The notes under the pieces are model-generated. The model did no database searches, was not told where the DNA came from, and saw only the letters and a program-made list of their open reading frames with translations. Shown here one piece after another: positions 1-5,868 of a DNA stretch of 5,896 bases. A program made the position numbers and the translations under genes. Position 1 is the first letter of the stretch. Each line of letters starts with the position of its first letter. Origin of the DNA: Nitrospirae bacterium GWC2_57_9 (GTDB lineage Bacteria > Nitrospirota > UBA9217); contig MHEA01000205.1 in the NCBI GenBank assembly GCA_001805085.1, positions 1 to 5,896 of the forward strand, given 5' to 3'.

Positions 1-397
1 TCCAACTGCCCGTCCGTTTCCCGTGCAGGCCGGCCTTCCATTCCCTCAGTATCGTGCCGTGACACTGACCGCACAGGTTGTAGGATTCGCTGAACGGAAC
101 AAGCTTGCCGTTGGCCAGGCGCAGCATGTCGCGATTGGACGGATTGTGGCAGTCGAAACACCAGCCTCCGGGCATGTGGTTCAGCGCGATTTCCTGGTGC
201 ATATCCAGATGGCGAACCTGTTTGTTGACAGGCATGCCGGCATGGCATTGCGAGCAGGGAAATATCCCGGGAGAGAACGGCGGAGGCGGAACAAAAAATT
301 TCTTGTGAGGGGTTTCCGGTTCGGCAGCGAGGGCCGCTAATGCCGTAAGGAGGATCAGCAGCATTGCAGGGACAACAGCTTTTTTTTGGCTGGTCAT
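1..397 (-). CDS. Multiheme cytochrome c, periplasmic (3' end beyond window)
   Basis: This is an N-terminal fragment of 132 residues with no stop inside the window. The ATG at 397 is supported by an AAAAGGA ribosome site at 406-412, 8 nt upstream. Residues 1-24 look like a Sec signal peptide: K5-K6, a leucine/alanine-rich core and a likely cleavage after ALA at residue 24. A proline-rich stretch (37-40) follows, then three c-type heme sites: CSQCH (48-52), CFDCH (80-84) and CGQCH (109-113). Histidines at 63, 67, 74 and 125 are possible distal ligands. The lack of a second hydrophobic segment suggests a soluble or peripheral periplasmic electron carrier. It lies downstream of the NrfD-like gene but is separated by a 208-nt gap with a strong hairpin, so it is probably transcribed separately. 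The fragment ends just after an HGKRTGSW stretch. From memory of similar cytochromes I expect at least one more CXXCH beyond the edge. The exact family is not identified. Confidence 0.88.
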   Translation of the reverse strand, partial: MTSQKKAVVPAMLLILLTALAALAAEPETPHKKFFVPPPPFSPGIFPCSQCHAGMPVNKQVRHLDMHQEIALNHMPGGWCFDCHNPSNRDMLRLANGKLVPFSESYNLCGQCHGTILREWKAGLHGKRTGSW

Positions 398-457
398 AGG
401 GTCCGTCCTTTTAAAAGGAGTGGAGCGACCAACAGCTGAAAGGACTACTGACTTATG

Positions 458-491
458 ATTCTATATAATCTCTTTTTGCATGAAATTGCAA
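458..491 (-). promoter_or_regulatory. Possible promoter for the left-edge cytochrome gene
   Basis: The AT-rich gap upstream of the cytochrome gene contains TTGCAA (486-491, 4/6 match to -35) and, 17 nt further on, TTATAT (463-468, a poor -10). The overlapping TAGAAT (458-463) is a better -10 (5/6) but lacks a good -35 at the usual distance. The gene starts about 60 nt downstream, so a promoter is expected here. The exact boxes are uncertain. Confidence 0.35.
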
Positions 492-492
492 A
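475..492. promoter_or_regulatory. Dyad TTTGCA-N6-TGCAAA, possible operator
   Basis: Positions 475-480 and 487-492 form a perfect 6-bp inverted repeat around a 6-nt spacer. It overlaps the candidate -35 box of the cytochrome gene, which is where a repressor or activator dimer could sit. It is not a canonical FNR/CRP box, and I do not recognise the regulator. In AT-rich DNA a dyad of this size can arise by chance. Confidence 0.25.
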
Positions 493-556
493 CCCTAATT
501 CTAATTTGATGAAGGCTTCTGATTGGAATTGGAGGAGTTTCTGAGCAGGAAAGGCT

Positions 557-590
557 TCGTTCTCCCGGAGTCATTGCTCCGGGAGAACGA
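557..590 (-). terminator. Strong hairpin after the NrfD-like gene, likely terminator
   Basis: A perfect 14-bp inverted repeat (557-570 with 577-590) encloses the 6-nt loop TCATTG. Its core is CTCCCGGAG/CTCCGGGAG. It begins 15 nt past the TGA of the NrfD-like gene, as expected for the end of that transcript. Downstream on the minus strand the tail is only weakly T-rich (AGCCTTTCC), so it may terminate imperfectly or act as a 3' mRNA-stabilising structure. No T-tract follows on the plus strand, which argues against bidirectional use. Confidence 0.6.
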
Positions 591-605
591 TCATGGGGAA
601 AAGGA

Positions 606-1859
606 TCAACGTGCTTTCTGGGTTTCGAAAACGGGGAATATCTTGCTTATGACCGTGAACAGCGCGAACGGCATGATGAAGATAGCAATAGCTCCGACGA
701 GGCCTTCTTTCACGGTTTCCCAGTCATGCGGCACGATCGGCAGGTGATAATGCATGTAGCCGGCAAAGGTGAGCGAAAAGGCCTGCCCGCCGATCACCAC
801 GTTCCAGCGCATCATGAAGACGCCGAACAGCACGAGCAGCACGCCCAGCACCGCCCTTCGGATCGTGATGCCGGGGATCAGGAACAGGATGAGGGGAACG
901 AGGTTGCCGATGCCGTACTGCATCAGGAAGATTGTCTTGAAATCACGGTCGTAGATAACGCTTCGGAGCACGTCCCAGGACTTGAGCGCCGTATACCCCC
1001 GGAAGATAAGATCGAGGATTTCAAGGCTGATGGCGGCCACCAGGAAGGCCAGAAGGTACTTGGCCGTCATCTGGATGACGCTGATCTCCACGCTCTTGAG
1101 CTGGTCCTGTGACTGGAGTCCGGCATAGGCGGCGCGTTTGCGCTTCGCCAGGTATTTCCGGATCTCCATCGCTACGATATAGGTGAGCATGCAGAGGGCA
1201 ATGCCGGAAACGATCGCGGACATGATGAAGATGACCGGCATGAGCGGCGTCATCCAGAGGGCATTCGCCTTGACGGATCCGAATATGAAGCCCGCGTACC
1301 CGTGGAGGAAGCAGGCCACCGGGATGCCGAGCGCTGCCAGGAACTTGATCGCCTTCTCGTCGCGGTGCAATGACTCCTCGCTGATGTCGTACACACCCAG
1401 GGTCAGGGTGCAGAAGATAAGGTACCTGATCTGCTCGCCCAGGGTCCTGTCCTGCTTTTCACGAAGAGCCAGCGAGACCTCCACAAAGTGCTTGCGATAG
1501 AGGAACCAGAGCTCGGAGGCCACGATCGCGCCATAGGTGAAAAAGACGATGCCGAAGGCCGCGATGGCCGAGGTGAAATGGGGCGTCATGAAGATCTCCA
1601 CGCCCCGGAACGGGAACTGCAGATGCAGCACGATCGGCATGGGCGCCGCGAAGAGCAGCGCAAAGGAGAACACCAGCGCGAACCGCGCCATGTCCTTGAG
1701 CTGCTGGATGCCGAACACATGGTAGAGCGAGGACAGCACGAATGCACCTGCCACCAGCCCCGTCATGAAAGGATACATCACGATCTGAATGCTCCAATAG
1801 ATATACTCGTTCGGTGTAACGAACAGTTCCTTAACGGTCCAAAGTTCTCCGTGCACCAT
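606..1859 (-). CDS. NrfD/PsrC-family integral membrane subunit of a quinol-linked redox complex
   Basis: This 417-residue protein is almost entirely hydrophobic. I count about ten membrane segments: near residues 24-46, 58-82, 95-122, 145-157 (short, uncertain), 172-193, 205-231, 264-288, 308-329, 335-353 and 386-408. Length and helix count fit the longer NrfD-like proteins (HybB, ActC, DsrP type) rather than the eight-helix PsrC type. The C-terminal motif MRWNVVIGGQ (350-359) is characteristic of this family. Such subunits bind menaquinol in the membrane and exchange electrons with a partner Fe-S protein. The partner is encoded immediately upstream, ending 2 nt before this ATG. The start is supported by GAGGAGG at 1870-1876, 10 nt upstream and inside the preceding gene. 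It is the third and last gene of the tetraheme/Fe-S/NrfD module and may correspond to Geobacter CbcU. Family assignment is firm; quinone reaction direction is unknown. Confidence 0.93.
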   Translation of the reverse strand: MVHGELWTVKELFVTPNEYIYWSIQIVMYPFMTGLVAGAFVLSSLYHVFGIQQLKDMARFALVFSFALLFAAPMPIVLHLQFPFRGVEIFMTPHFTSAIAAFGIVFFTYGAIVASELWFLYRKHFVEVSLALREKQDRTLGEQIRYLIFCTLTLGVYDISEESLHRDEKAIKFLAALGIPVACFLHGYAGFIFGSVKANALWMTPLMPVIFIMSAIVSGIALCMLTYIVAMEIRKYLAKRKRAAYAGLQSQDQLKSVEISVIQMTAKYLLAFLVAAISLEILDLIFRGYTALKSWDVLRSVIYDRDFKTIFLMQYGIGNLVPLILFLIPGITIRRAVLGVLLVLFGVFMMRWNVVIGGQAFSLTFAGYMHYHLPIVPHDWETVKEGLVGAIAIFIMPFALFTVISKIFPVFETQKAR

Positions 1860-1861
1860 GG

Positions 1862-2650
1862 CTATCTGACCTCCTCATCCAGGCCGATGTAGTAGACCTG
1901 CGGTTTCGTACCATATTCGCTCTTGAGCACGCCCACCCGCTGTGTCCGTATGGCCACCGTGACCGGATCGTTGGGGTCCTTGATGTTCCCGATCTGGCGC
2001 GCTCCGAAGGGACAGGCCTGGACGCAGGCGCTCTTCAGCCCTTTCGTGATGCGGTGATAGCAGAAATTGCACTTCTCGGCGGTATGATGGACCGGGTGGA
2101 AGAACCGCACGCCGTAGGGGCACCCCATGATGCAGTAGCCGCAGCCGATGCACCATTTCCGGTCCACCAGCACGACGCCGTCGGCCGCCTGGTACGTGGC
2201 TCCGACGGGACAGACCTGCACGCAGGGAGGATTGTCGCACTGGTTGCAGAGCTTGGGTACGAAAAACGCCTTTTCAATGCCTTCCTTGCTGATATCTTTG
2301 ATTCCGTCCGCATTCAGGTCGATCTTGTCCGTCGTGAACCCGTCGCGGGCGCCTTTCGGGGTATCGGCGTACAATTTGCCGGTCTTGGTCAGCACGTAGC
2401 GTTCCACCCAGGTCCTCGTCACGTTCGCATCATAGGGGACCTCGTTCTCCTCCTTGCATGCCTTGACGCACAGGCCGCAGCCTACGCATTTATAGGTGTC
2501 TACGAGGAAGGCCCACCGCACGGCAGCCTTGTCGGCAGCCACCTCGGCGAACAGTTTCCGGGGATCGATGATCTCCAGCGCAGACAGGGATATGCCCATT
2601 CCCGCGATACCCAGCGCGGTATTTTTCAAAAATTTTCTTCGCGATATCAT
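1862..2650 (-). CDS. Tat-exported ferredoxin-like subunit with four [4Fe-4S] clusters (NrfC/DsrO-like)
   Basis: This 262-residue electron-transfer subunit probably docks on the periplasmic face of the NrfD-like protein. The N-terminus has a twin-arginine signal, SRRKFLK (residues 3-9), followed by an Ala/Gly/Leu-rich core to about 25. Sixteen cysteines fall in four cluster motifs: C55/58/61/65, C135/138/143/147, C167/170/173/177 and C194/197/209/213, the pattern of NrfC, PsrB and DmsB relatives. A loop of about 70 residues between the first two motifs holds DLNADGIKD (111-119), which resembles a calcium-binding loop. An in-frame start 15 codons upstream (2695) is possible. The ATG at 2650 is preferred because it overlaps the preceding stop as ATGA, has GGAGG at 2658-2662 (7 nt spacing), and puts the Tat motif at the very N-terminus. 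The gene lies between the tetraheme cytochrome and the NrfD-like gene, so the three are probably translationally coupled. It may correspond to Geobacter CbcT. Confidence 0.94.
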   Translation of the reverse strand: MISRRKFLKNTALGIAGMGISLSALEIIDPRKLFAEVAADKAAVRWAFLVDTYKCVGCGLCVKACKEENEVPYDANVTRTWVERYVLTKTGKLYADTPKGARDGFTTDKIDLNADGIKDISKEGIEKAFFVPKLCNQCDNPPCVQVCPVGATYQAADGVVLVDRKWCIGCGYCIMGCPYGVRFFHPVHHTAEKCNFCYHRITKGLKSACVQACPFGARQIGNIKDPNDPVTVAIRTQRVGVLKSEYGTKPQVYYIGLDEEVR

Positions 2651-3132
2651 TTCAGGCCCTCCATCGGCTGGTGCGGATTGTGACAGGTGGAACATTCCAT
2701 ATCCGGGTTATGCTTGTCCGGATCGATCCCCCTGATCTTCAATCGCGCACTCGTGGGATAAGGCAGCGGAAAATGACACCTCAAACAGTGCGCCCTGCTC
2801 TTGTCGATAACGAGCTTGGGCCGCTGATCGGACGGGTGTTCGCTCACGGCGTCGTTCGCCGGTCCATGGCAATTCTCGCACTGGATGGCCGCGTGGGGCG
2901 TCTGCTTGATCGCGTCGTACTTGTCGGAATGGCAGTCCTTGCAATATTCCCGGCCCATGTACTTTACCTTGAACTTTTTCCAGTCCTCTTCATTCGACTT
3001 CCGGTACCAAGCGTACATATAGCCCCGCTCGCCGATGCCGAAGTCCTTCGGCACGATCACTATTCTTGCAAGCAGGATCAGGACGACGATCCCGATGACA
3101 ACGAATAGCGGCCTGAGAACGTGATTCTTCAT
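2647..3132 (-). CDS. Membrane-anchored tetraheme cytochrome c subunit
   Basis: This 161-residue protein has a single N-terminal hydrophobic helix (about 8-28) with no obvious cleavage site, so it is probably an uncleaved anchor with the heme domain in the periplasm. Four CXXCH sites are visible: CKDCH (64-68), CENCH (85-89), CLRCH (116-120) and CSTCH (147-151). Histidines 80, 99, 115, 141 and 154 are candidate distal ligands, which would permit bis-His hemes. As first gene of the tetraheme/Fe-S/NrfD trio it is the likely exit (or entry) point for electrons between the membrane complex and soluble periplasmic cytochromes. Spacing of motifs resembles, from memory, CbcS of the Geobacter Cbc4 complex; DsrJ is functionally analogous but has three hemes. 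The start has an excellent ribosome site, GGAGG at 3141-3145, 8 nt from the ATG, next to a run of seven G. The stop overlaps the next gene's ATG. Confidence 0.93.
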   Translation of the reverse strand: MKNHVLRPLFVVIGIVVLILLARIVIVPKDFGIGERGYMYAWYRKSNEEDWKKFKVKYMGREYCKDCHSDKYDAIKQTPHAAIQCENCHGPANDAVSEHPSDQRPKLVIDKSRAHCLRCHFPLPYPTSARLKIRGIDPDKHNPDMECSTCHNPHQPMEGLK

Positions 3133-3189
3133 ACTACTCTCCTCCCCCCCTAATTCTGATCACCATTGATGCCGATAGCGTTATTGTTC

Positions 3190-3630
3190 TTACCGAGGCT
3201 GGTTCTTCAAACTGTCTTTCATGACCGTGGCTCCCTCCCATACGATCGCGAGGAAGCAGAACGAAAGCCCGGCCACCAGTCCAAAGACATGCACGAGTTG
3301 CCATTTGATCACGATAAACAGGATGATGAAGATAATGGAAAGCTTCAGGATATTGATGATGGCCGCAGCCAGATTGGACATGCCCGGGGTCGCGCCCTGC
3401 CGAAGGTAAACCCTCTGGACGGCGATAGCGAGCCAGCGGAAATTCAGCCACCCGAGTATTCCGCCGAAAAGAATACTGGCGGGAAGAAACCACCATTCCC
3501 CGGCGTCCCGAATGAGTGAAAATACGAGTGCTGCTGCCGCCGCGGCGGACACGATGATTCCTGTCTTCTTTGCCACTCCCTTGAGAATGGCTGCTACCGC
3601 CTGCTTACGTACTTCCAACTCGTCTGTCAT
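3190..3630 (-). CDS. atpI: ATP synthase subunit I (AtpI family)
   Basis: This is a 146-residue membrane protein with four predicted helices: near 24-41, 48-70, 88-108 and 112-135. The layout, the small size and the position directly after an AtpZ-like gene identify it as the F-type ATP synthase subunit I family (PF03899 type). Members assist assembly or stability of the rotor c-ring, or support ion handling in some species, and are not part of the catalytic core. It overlaps atpZ by 4 nt (ATGA, 3627-3630), so translation is probably coupled; an AGGG at 3638-3641 serves as a modest ribosome site. Usually atpB (subunit a) and atpE (subunit c) follow. Here a tetraheme cytochrome gene follows after 57 nt, with no hairpin in between. 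The family is weakly conserved, so the call rests on topology and context more than on catalytic residues. Confidence 0.78.
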   Translation of the reverse strand: MTDELEVRKQAVAAILKGVAKKTGIIVSAAAAAALVFSLIRDAGEWWFLPASILFGGILGWLNFRWLAIAVQRVYLRQGATPGMSNLAAAIINILKLSIIFIILFIVIKWQLVHVFGLVAGLSFCFLAIVWEGATVMKDSLKNQPR

Positions 3631-3872
3631 TTGTTATCCCTGCTCTGGTTCTCAAGGTCTTTCTGGCTCTTTTTGACGTGCATGAAGAGGTTCCGGAAAC
3701 CGGCAAAGATGCCGAGGAGCAGGAACAAGCCTGTAAGCCACGGAGACGTACCCAGCCAGCCGTCAAGCTTGAGACCGATAAACAGGCCGATCACGGTAGC
3801 GAACACCATAGTAAGGCCTACCGTGCTCAATACGCCGATCATGCGGATCAATTTTCTGTCTTCTTCTTTCAT
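3627..3872 (-). CDS. atpZ: AtpZ/AtpI-type small membrane protein
   Basis: This 81-residue protein has two transmembrane helices (about 12-33 and 44-62), a charged N-terminus and a lysine-rich, hydrophilic tail (67-81). The segment GLFIGLKLDGWLGTSPWLT (29-47) matches the AtpZ family signature of a glycine-spaced helix followed by LDxxxGTSP. AtpZ proteins accompany F1Fo ATP synthase operons, where AtpZ with AtpI has been linked to Mg/Ca uptake or c-ring assembly. The gene sits 48 nt after hemL and overlaps atpI by ATGA. The ATG at 3872 is the only good start: the frame upstream is closed by the hemL stop codon, 17 codons away and in the same frame. The ribosome site is weak (AAGGA about 13 nt upstream), so expression may be low or partly coupled to hemL translation. 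Confidence 0.87.
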   Translation of the reverse strand: MKEEDRKLIRMIGVLSTVGLTMVFATVIGLFIGLKLDGWLGTSPWLTGLFLLLGIFAGFRNLFMHVKKSQKDLENQSRDNK

Positions 3873-3920
3873 AGATGAAACGACGTCCTTCGATCCGCTC
3901 CGGATTCCGACCCCTCTTAT

Positions 3921-5204
3921 CTAAATTCCCCTGAGGCTCTTCCGCGCCGCTTCGATCGTCCGGTTGATGTCCGCCTTTGTATGAGCCAGCGACAGGAACG
4001 CCGCCTCGAACTGGGAAGGCGCGAGATTGACGCCGTTCTTGAGCATGGAGAGGAAGAACTTGCCGAACCGGGCCGTATCGGACGTCTTCGCGCTCGCAAA
4101 GTCCTTCACCTTCCGGTCAGTAAAGAAACCGGTGAACATGGAGCCGACGCGGTTAAGCGTTACCGGAACCCCTGCTTCCGCTGCCGCGGCCCGAAGCCCC
4201 TGCTCCAGGTCTGAAGACGCTTTCTCCAGGGTTTTATAGACACCCGGTTTTGCCAGGAGCTTGAGCGTCTCGATCCCGGCCGTCATTGCAAGCGGATTTC
4301 CCGAAAGCGTACCCGCCTGGTAAATGGGGCCGATAGGCGCCACCTTTTCCATGATCTCGCGCCTGCCGCCGAAGGCGCCCACCGGCAGACCGCCGCCGAT
4401 CACCTTGCCCAGACAGGTAAGGTCGGGCTTGATCTTATAAAGTTGCTGAGCCCCGCCGAAAGCGACACGGAAACCGGTCATTACTTCATCGAGAATGAGC
4501 ACGATGCCGTACTGGTCGCACACCTGGCGGAGTCCTTCAAGGAACCCCGCCTCGGGCGGCACGCAGCCCATGTTCCCCGCGACCGGTTCCACGATAATGC
4601 AGGCGATCTGCTCGCCTTCCCGCGATGCGATTTCCTTGACCGCGGCAAGATCGTTGTAGGCAACGGTCAGGGTGAGCTTGGCGAGCTCCGCGGGCACGCC
4701 CGGGCTGTCAGGCAGTCCGAAGGTCGCCACGCCGCTTCCGGCTTTCACCAGCAGGCTGTTGCCATGGCCGTGATAGCCTCCCTCGAATTTGAGGATCTTG
4801 TCCCGTGCGGTAAAACCGCGAGCCACCCGGATGGCGCTCATCGTTGCTTCCGTGCCGGAGCTGACCATACGCACCATCTCGATCGAGGGGAAGGCCTTCT
4901 TTACCATCCTGGCAAGAGTGACCTCGAGTTCGGTGGGCGCGCCGTAGCTCGTACCATTGGCGATCGCCTTCTTGAGCGCGGCGGTAACGCCGGGATGGGC
5001 ATGTCCCAGGATCATCGGTCCCCAGGAAAGGACATAGTCGATATAGGTCTTCCCGTCGGCGTCAATGATCTTCGAGCCCTTGGCCTTCTTTATGAAGAGC
5101 GGCTCTCCGCCCACGGACCGGAAGGCCCGGACCGGGCTGTTCACGCCGCCTGGAATATGCTTCTTTGCCTCTTCGAACAGCTTCTTTGATCGCGCTCCTG
5201 ACAT
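3921..5204 (-). CDS. hemL: Glutamate-1-semialdehyde 2,1-aminomutase
   Basis: This PLP-dependent class III aminotransferase-fold enzyme converts glutamate-1-semialdehyde to 5-aminolevulinate, the second step after glutamyl-tRNA in the C5 route to heme, siroheme and corrinoids; it is cytoplasmic. At 427 residues it has the usual full length. Visible family features are the N-terminal PGGVNSPVRAF (18-28), the SSGTEA phosphate-binding loop (115-120), GGYHGHGN (142-149), LDEVMTGFR (238-246) with the pyridine-nitrogen aspartate D239, the Schiff-base lysine K267 in LGKVIGGG, and QAGTLSGNP (296-304). All key residues are present, so it should be active. The start at 5204 has AAGGAG at 5210-5215, 5 nt upstream, and a promoter lies about 50 nt further up. 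It probably heads a transcript including atpZ, atpI and the cytochrome module, linking heme supply with cytochrome production (inference). Confidence 0.98.
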   Translation of the reverse strand: MSGARSKKLFEEAKKHIPGGVNSPVRAFRSVGGEPLFIKKAKGSKIIDADGKTYIDYVLSWGPMILGHAHPGVTAALKKAIANGTSYGAPTELEVTLARMVKKAFPSIEMVRMVSSGTEATMSAIRVARGFTARDKILKFEGGYHGHGNSLLVKAGSGVATFGLPDSPGVPAELAKLTLTVAYNDLAAVKEIASREGEQIACIIVEPVAGNMGCVPPEAGFLEGLRQVCDQYGIVLILDEVMTGFRVAFGGAQQLYKIKPDLTCLGKVIGGGLPVGAFGGRREIMEKVAPIGPIYQAGTLSGNPLAMTAGIETLKLLAKPGVYKTLEKASSDLEQGLRAAAAEAGVPVTLNRVGSMFTGFFTDRKVKDFASAKTSDTARFGKFFLSMLKNGVNLAPSQFEAAFLSLAHTKADINRTIEAARKSLRGI

Positions 5205-5255
5205 GACCGCTCCTTCTCAAGATGGGATATACTGCCCGGACAAAGTGCCAGACAT

Positions 5256-5284
5256 AAAATAGGGAAAACCAGCCTGAAAGTCAA
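5256..5284 (-). promoter_or_regulatory. Sigma70-like promoter upstream of hemL
   Basis: TTGACT (5279-5284, 5/6 match to the -35 consensus) and TATTTT (5256-5261, 4/6 match to -10) are separated by exactly 17 nt. The expected transcript start is near 5249, leaving a leader of about 45 nt before the hemL ATG that contains AAGGAG. This is the best promoter candidate in the window. No later gap before position 606 shows a comparable one, so it may drive all six genes from hemL to the NrfD-like gene. Confidence 0.6.
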
Positions 5285-5345
5285 CGAAAAACATGATTAT
5301 CCGCAGTAATTACAGGTAAATATCTTATTACAACCACAATTTGCA

Positions 5346-5858
5346 TCAGCTCTTTTGGACAAATTTTTTCACGATGAACTCCGCTACTCCCGTTGCATCG
5401 TTGAGATCGAAGAATGGAACCGGGACATCGAATTGTTTGTCGCTCACGAGCGCGCTGAAAGTGCGATCGTCCAGGCAGAGCGGCCTGTCGGCTGATATGC
5501 CGGCCCGGAACACCTCGATCTTGTTCCGCGCGCTCTTTTTGAAACCTTCATGGATAACGATATCGGCATTTACCCGGCCTTCGAGCTCTTCCGGCGACGG
5601 CTCGCGGTCGGTCGTCTCGATGATGGCGGTCTCGCCCGGGCCCACCAGCACGACGGCATCGGCGCCCGCCTGACGGAACCGCCACGAATCCTTGCCCGGC
5701 TGGTCGAGATCGAAACCTTTCGAGGCGTGCTTGATCACCGCCACGCGGAGTCCGCGGCCCTTGAGCGCTTTTACGACCTTTTCGATAAGTGTGGTCTTGC
5801 CGCTGTTCGAGCCGGCGGCAACGAAGGACACGACGGGAGTTGTTTTTTTATTCAGCAT
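5346..5858 (-). CDS. mobB: Molybdopterin-guanine dinucleotide biosynthesis adaptor protein MobB
   Basis: This 170-residue P-loop GTPase-like protein assists the attachment of GMP to molybdopterin when the bis-MGD cofactor is made, acting with MobA in the cytoplasm. The Walker A region is AAGSNSGKTTL (14-24), with K21 and T22 as the nucleotide-binding residues. The family signature VIKH (41-44), FDLDQPGKDSWRFRQAGA (49-66) and the EGFK motif (104-107) are all present. Length is typical for a stand-alone MobB. The start lies close to the right edge and its ribosome site is weak (GGGTGCGGA before the ATG), consistent with coupling to an upstream gene. It is separated from hemL by 141 nt with a promoter, so it probably belongs to the preceding transcription unit. 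Its presence implies that the organism makes MGD-containing oxidoreductases elsewhere in the genome. Confidence 0.95.
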   Translation of the reverse strand: MLNKKTTPVVSFVAAGSNSGKTTLIEKVVKALKGRGLRVAVIKHASKGFDLDQPGKDSWRFRQAGADAVVLVGPGETAIIETTDREPSPEELEGRVNADIVIHEGFKKSARNKIEVFRAGISADRPLCLDDRTFSALVSDKQFDVPVPFFDLNDATGVAEFIVKKFVQKS

Positions 5859-5868
5859 TCCGCACCCG

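Larger units (their letters stand above)
398..605. other. Intergenic region between NrfD-like and cytochrome genes
   Basis: This 208-nt stretch has no credible gene. It contains the 14-bp hairpin near the NrfD-like stop, an AT-rich segment (about 450-520) with the candidate promoter and dyad, and the ribosome site of the downstream cytochrome. A perfect 12-bp palindrome, CCTTTTAAAAGG, at 407-418 overlaps that ribosome site and could fold over it, but it is short. A plus-strand reading frame starting at 523 runs through the hairpin and antisense to the NrfD-like C-terminus, and is not credible. Confidence 0.7.

Noticed and set aside
523..747. Plus-strand reading frame of 74 codons with a GGAGG-like sequence nearby
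   Set aside because: It runs through the hairpin and then antisense to the NrfD-like C-terminus. The GGAGG lies inside the frame rather than before the start.
2054..2683. Plus-strand reading frame of 209 codons opposite the Fe-S subunit gene
   Set aside because: It is antisense to a gene with sixteen correctly spaced cluster cysteines, has no good ribosome site or domain, and is explained as a shadow.
3190..3872. Whether atpZ and atpI could be one broken gene
   Set aside because: Each has its own complete start, stop and helix set. The 4-nt ATGA overlap is a normal coupling arrangement, not a frameshift.
3893..3905. Small hairpin ATCCG-CTC-CGGAT between hemL and atpZ
   Set aside because: It has only 5 base pairs with a 3-nt loop and no following T-tract, so it is unlikely to terminate transcription after hemL.
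4443..5189. Long plus-strand reading frame of 248 codons opposite hemL
   Set aside because: It lies wholly antisense to hemL, whose product is unmistakable. Its translation is rich in His, Arg and Asp with no recognisable domain, typical of the complementary frame of a GC-rich gene.
5230..5256. Possible sigma54 promoter (GGCAC ... GGGCA) before hemL
   Set aside because: The GG and GC elements are separated by 12 nt instead of the required 10, and the -12 element is not TTGCA-like.
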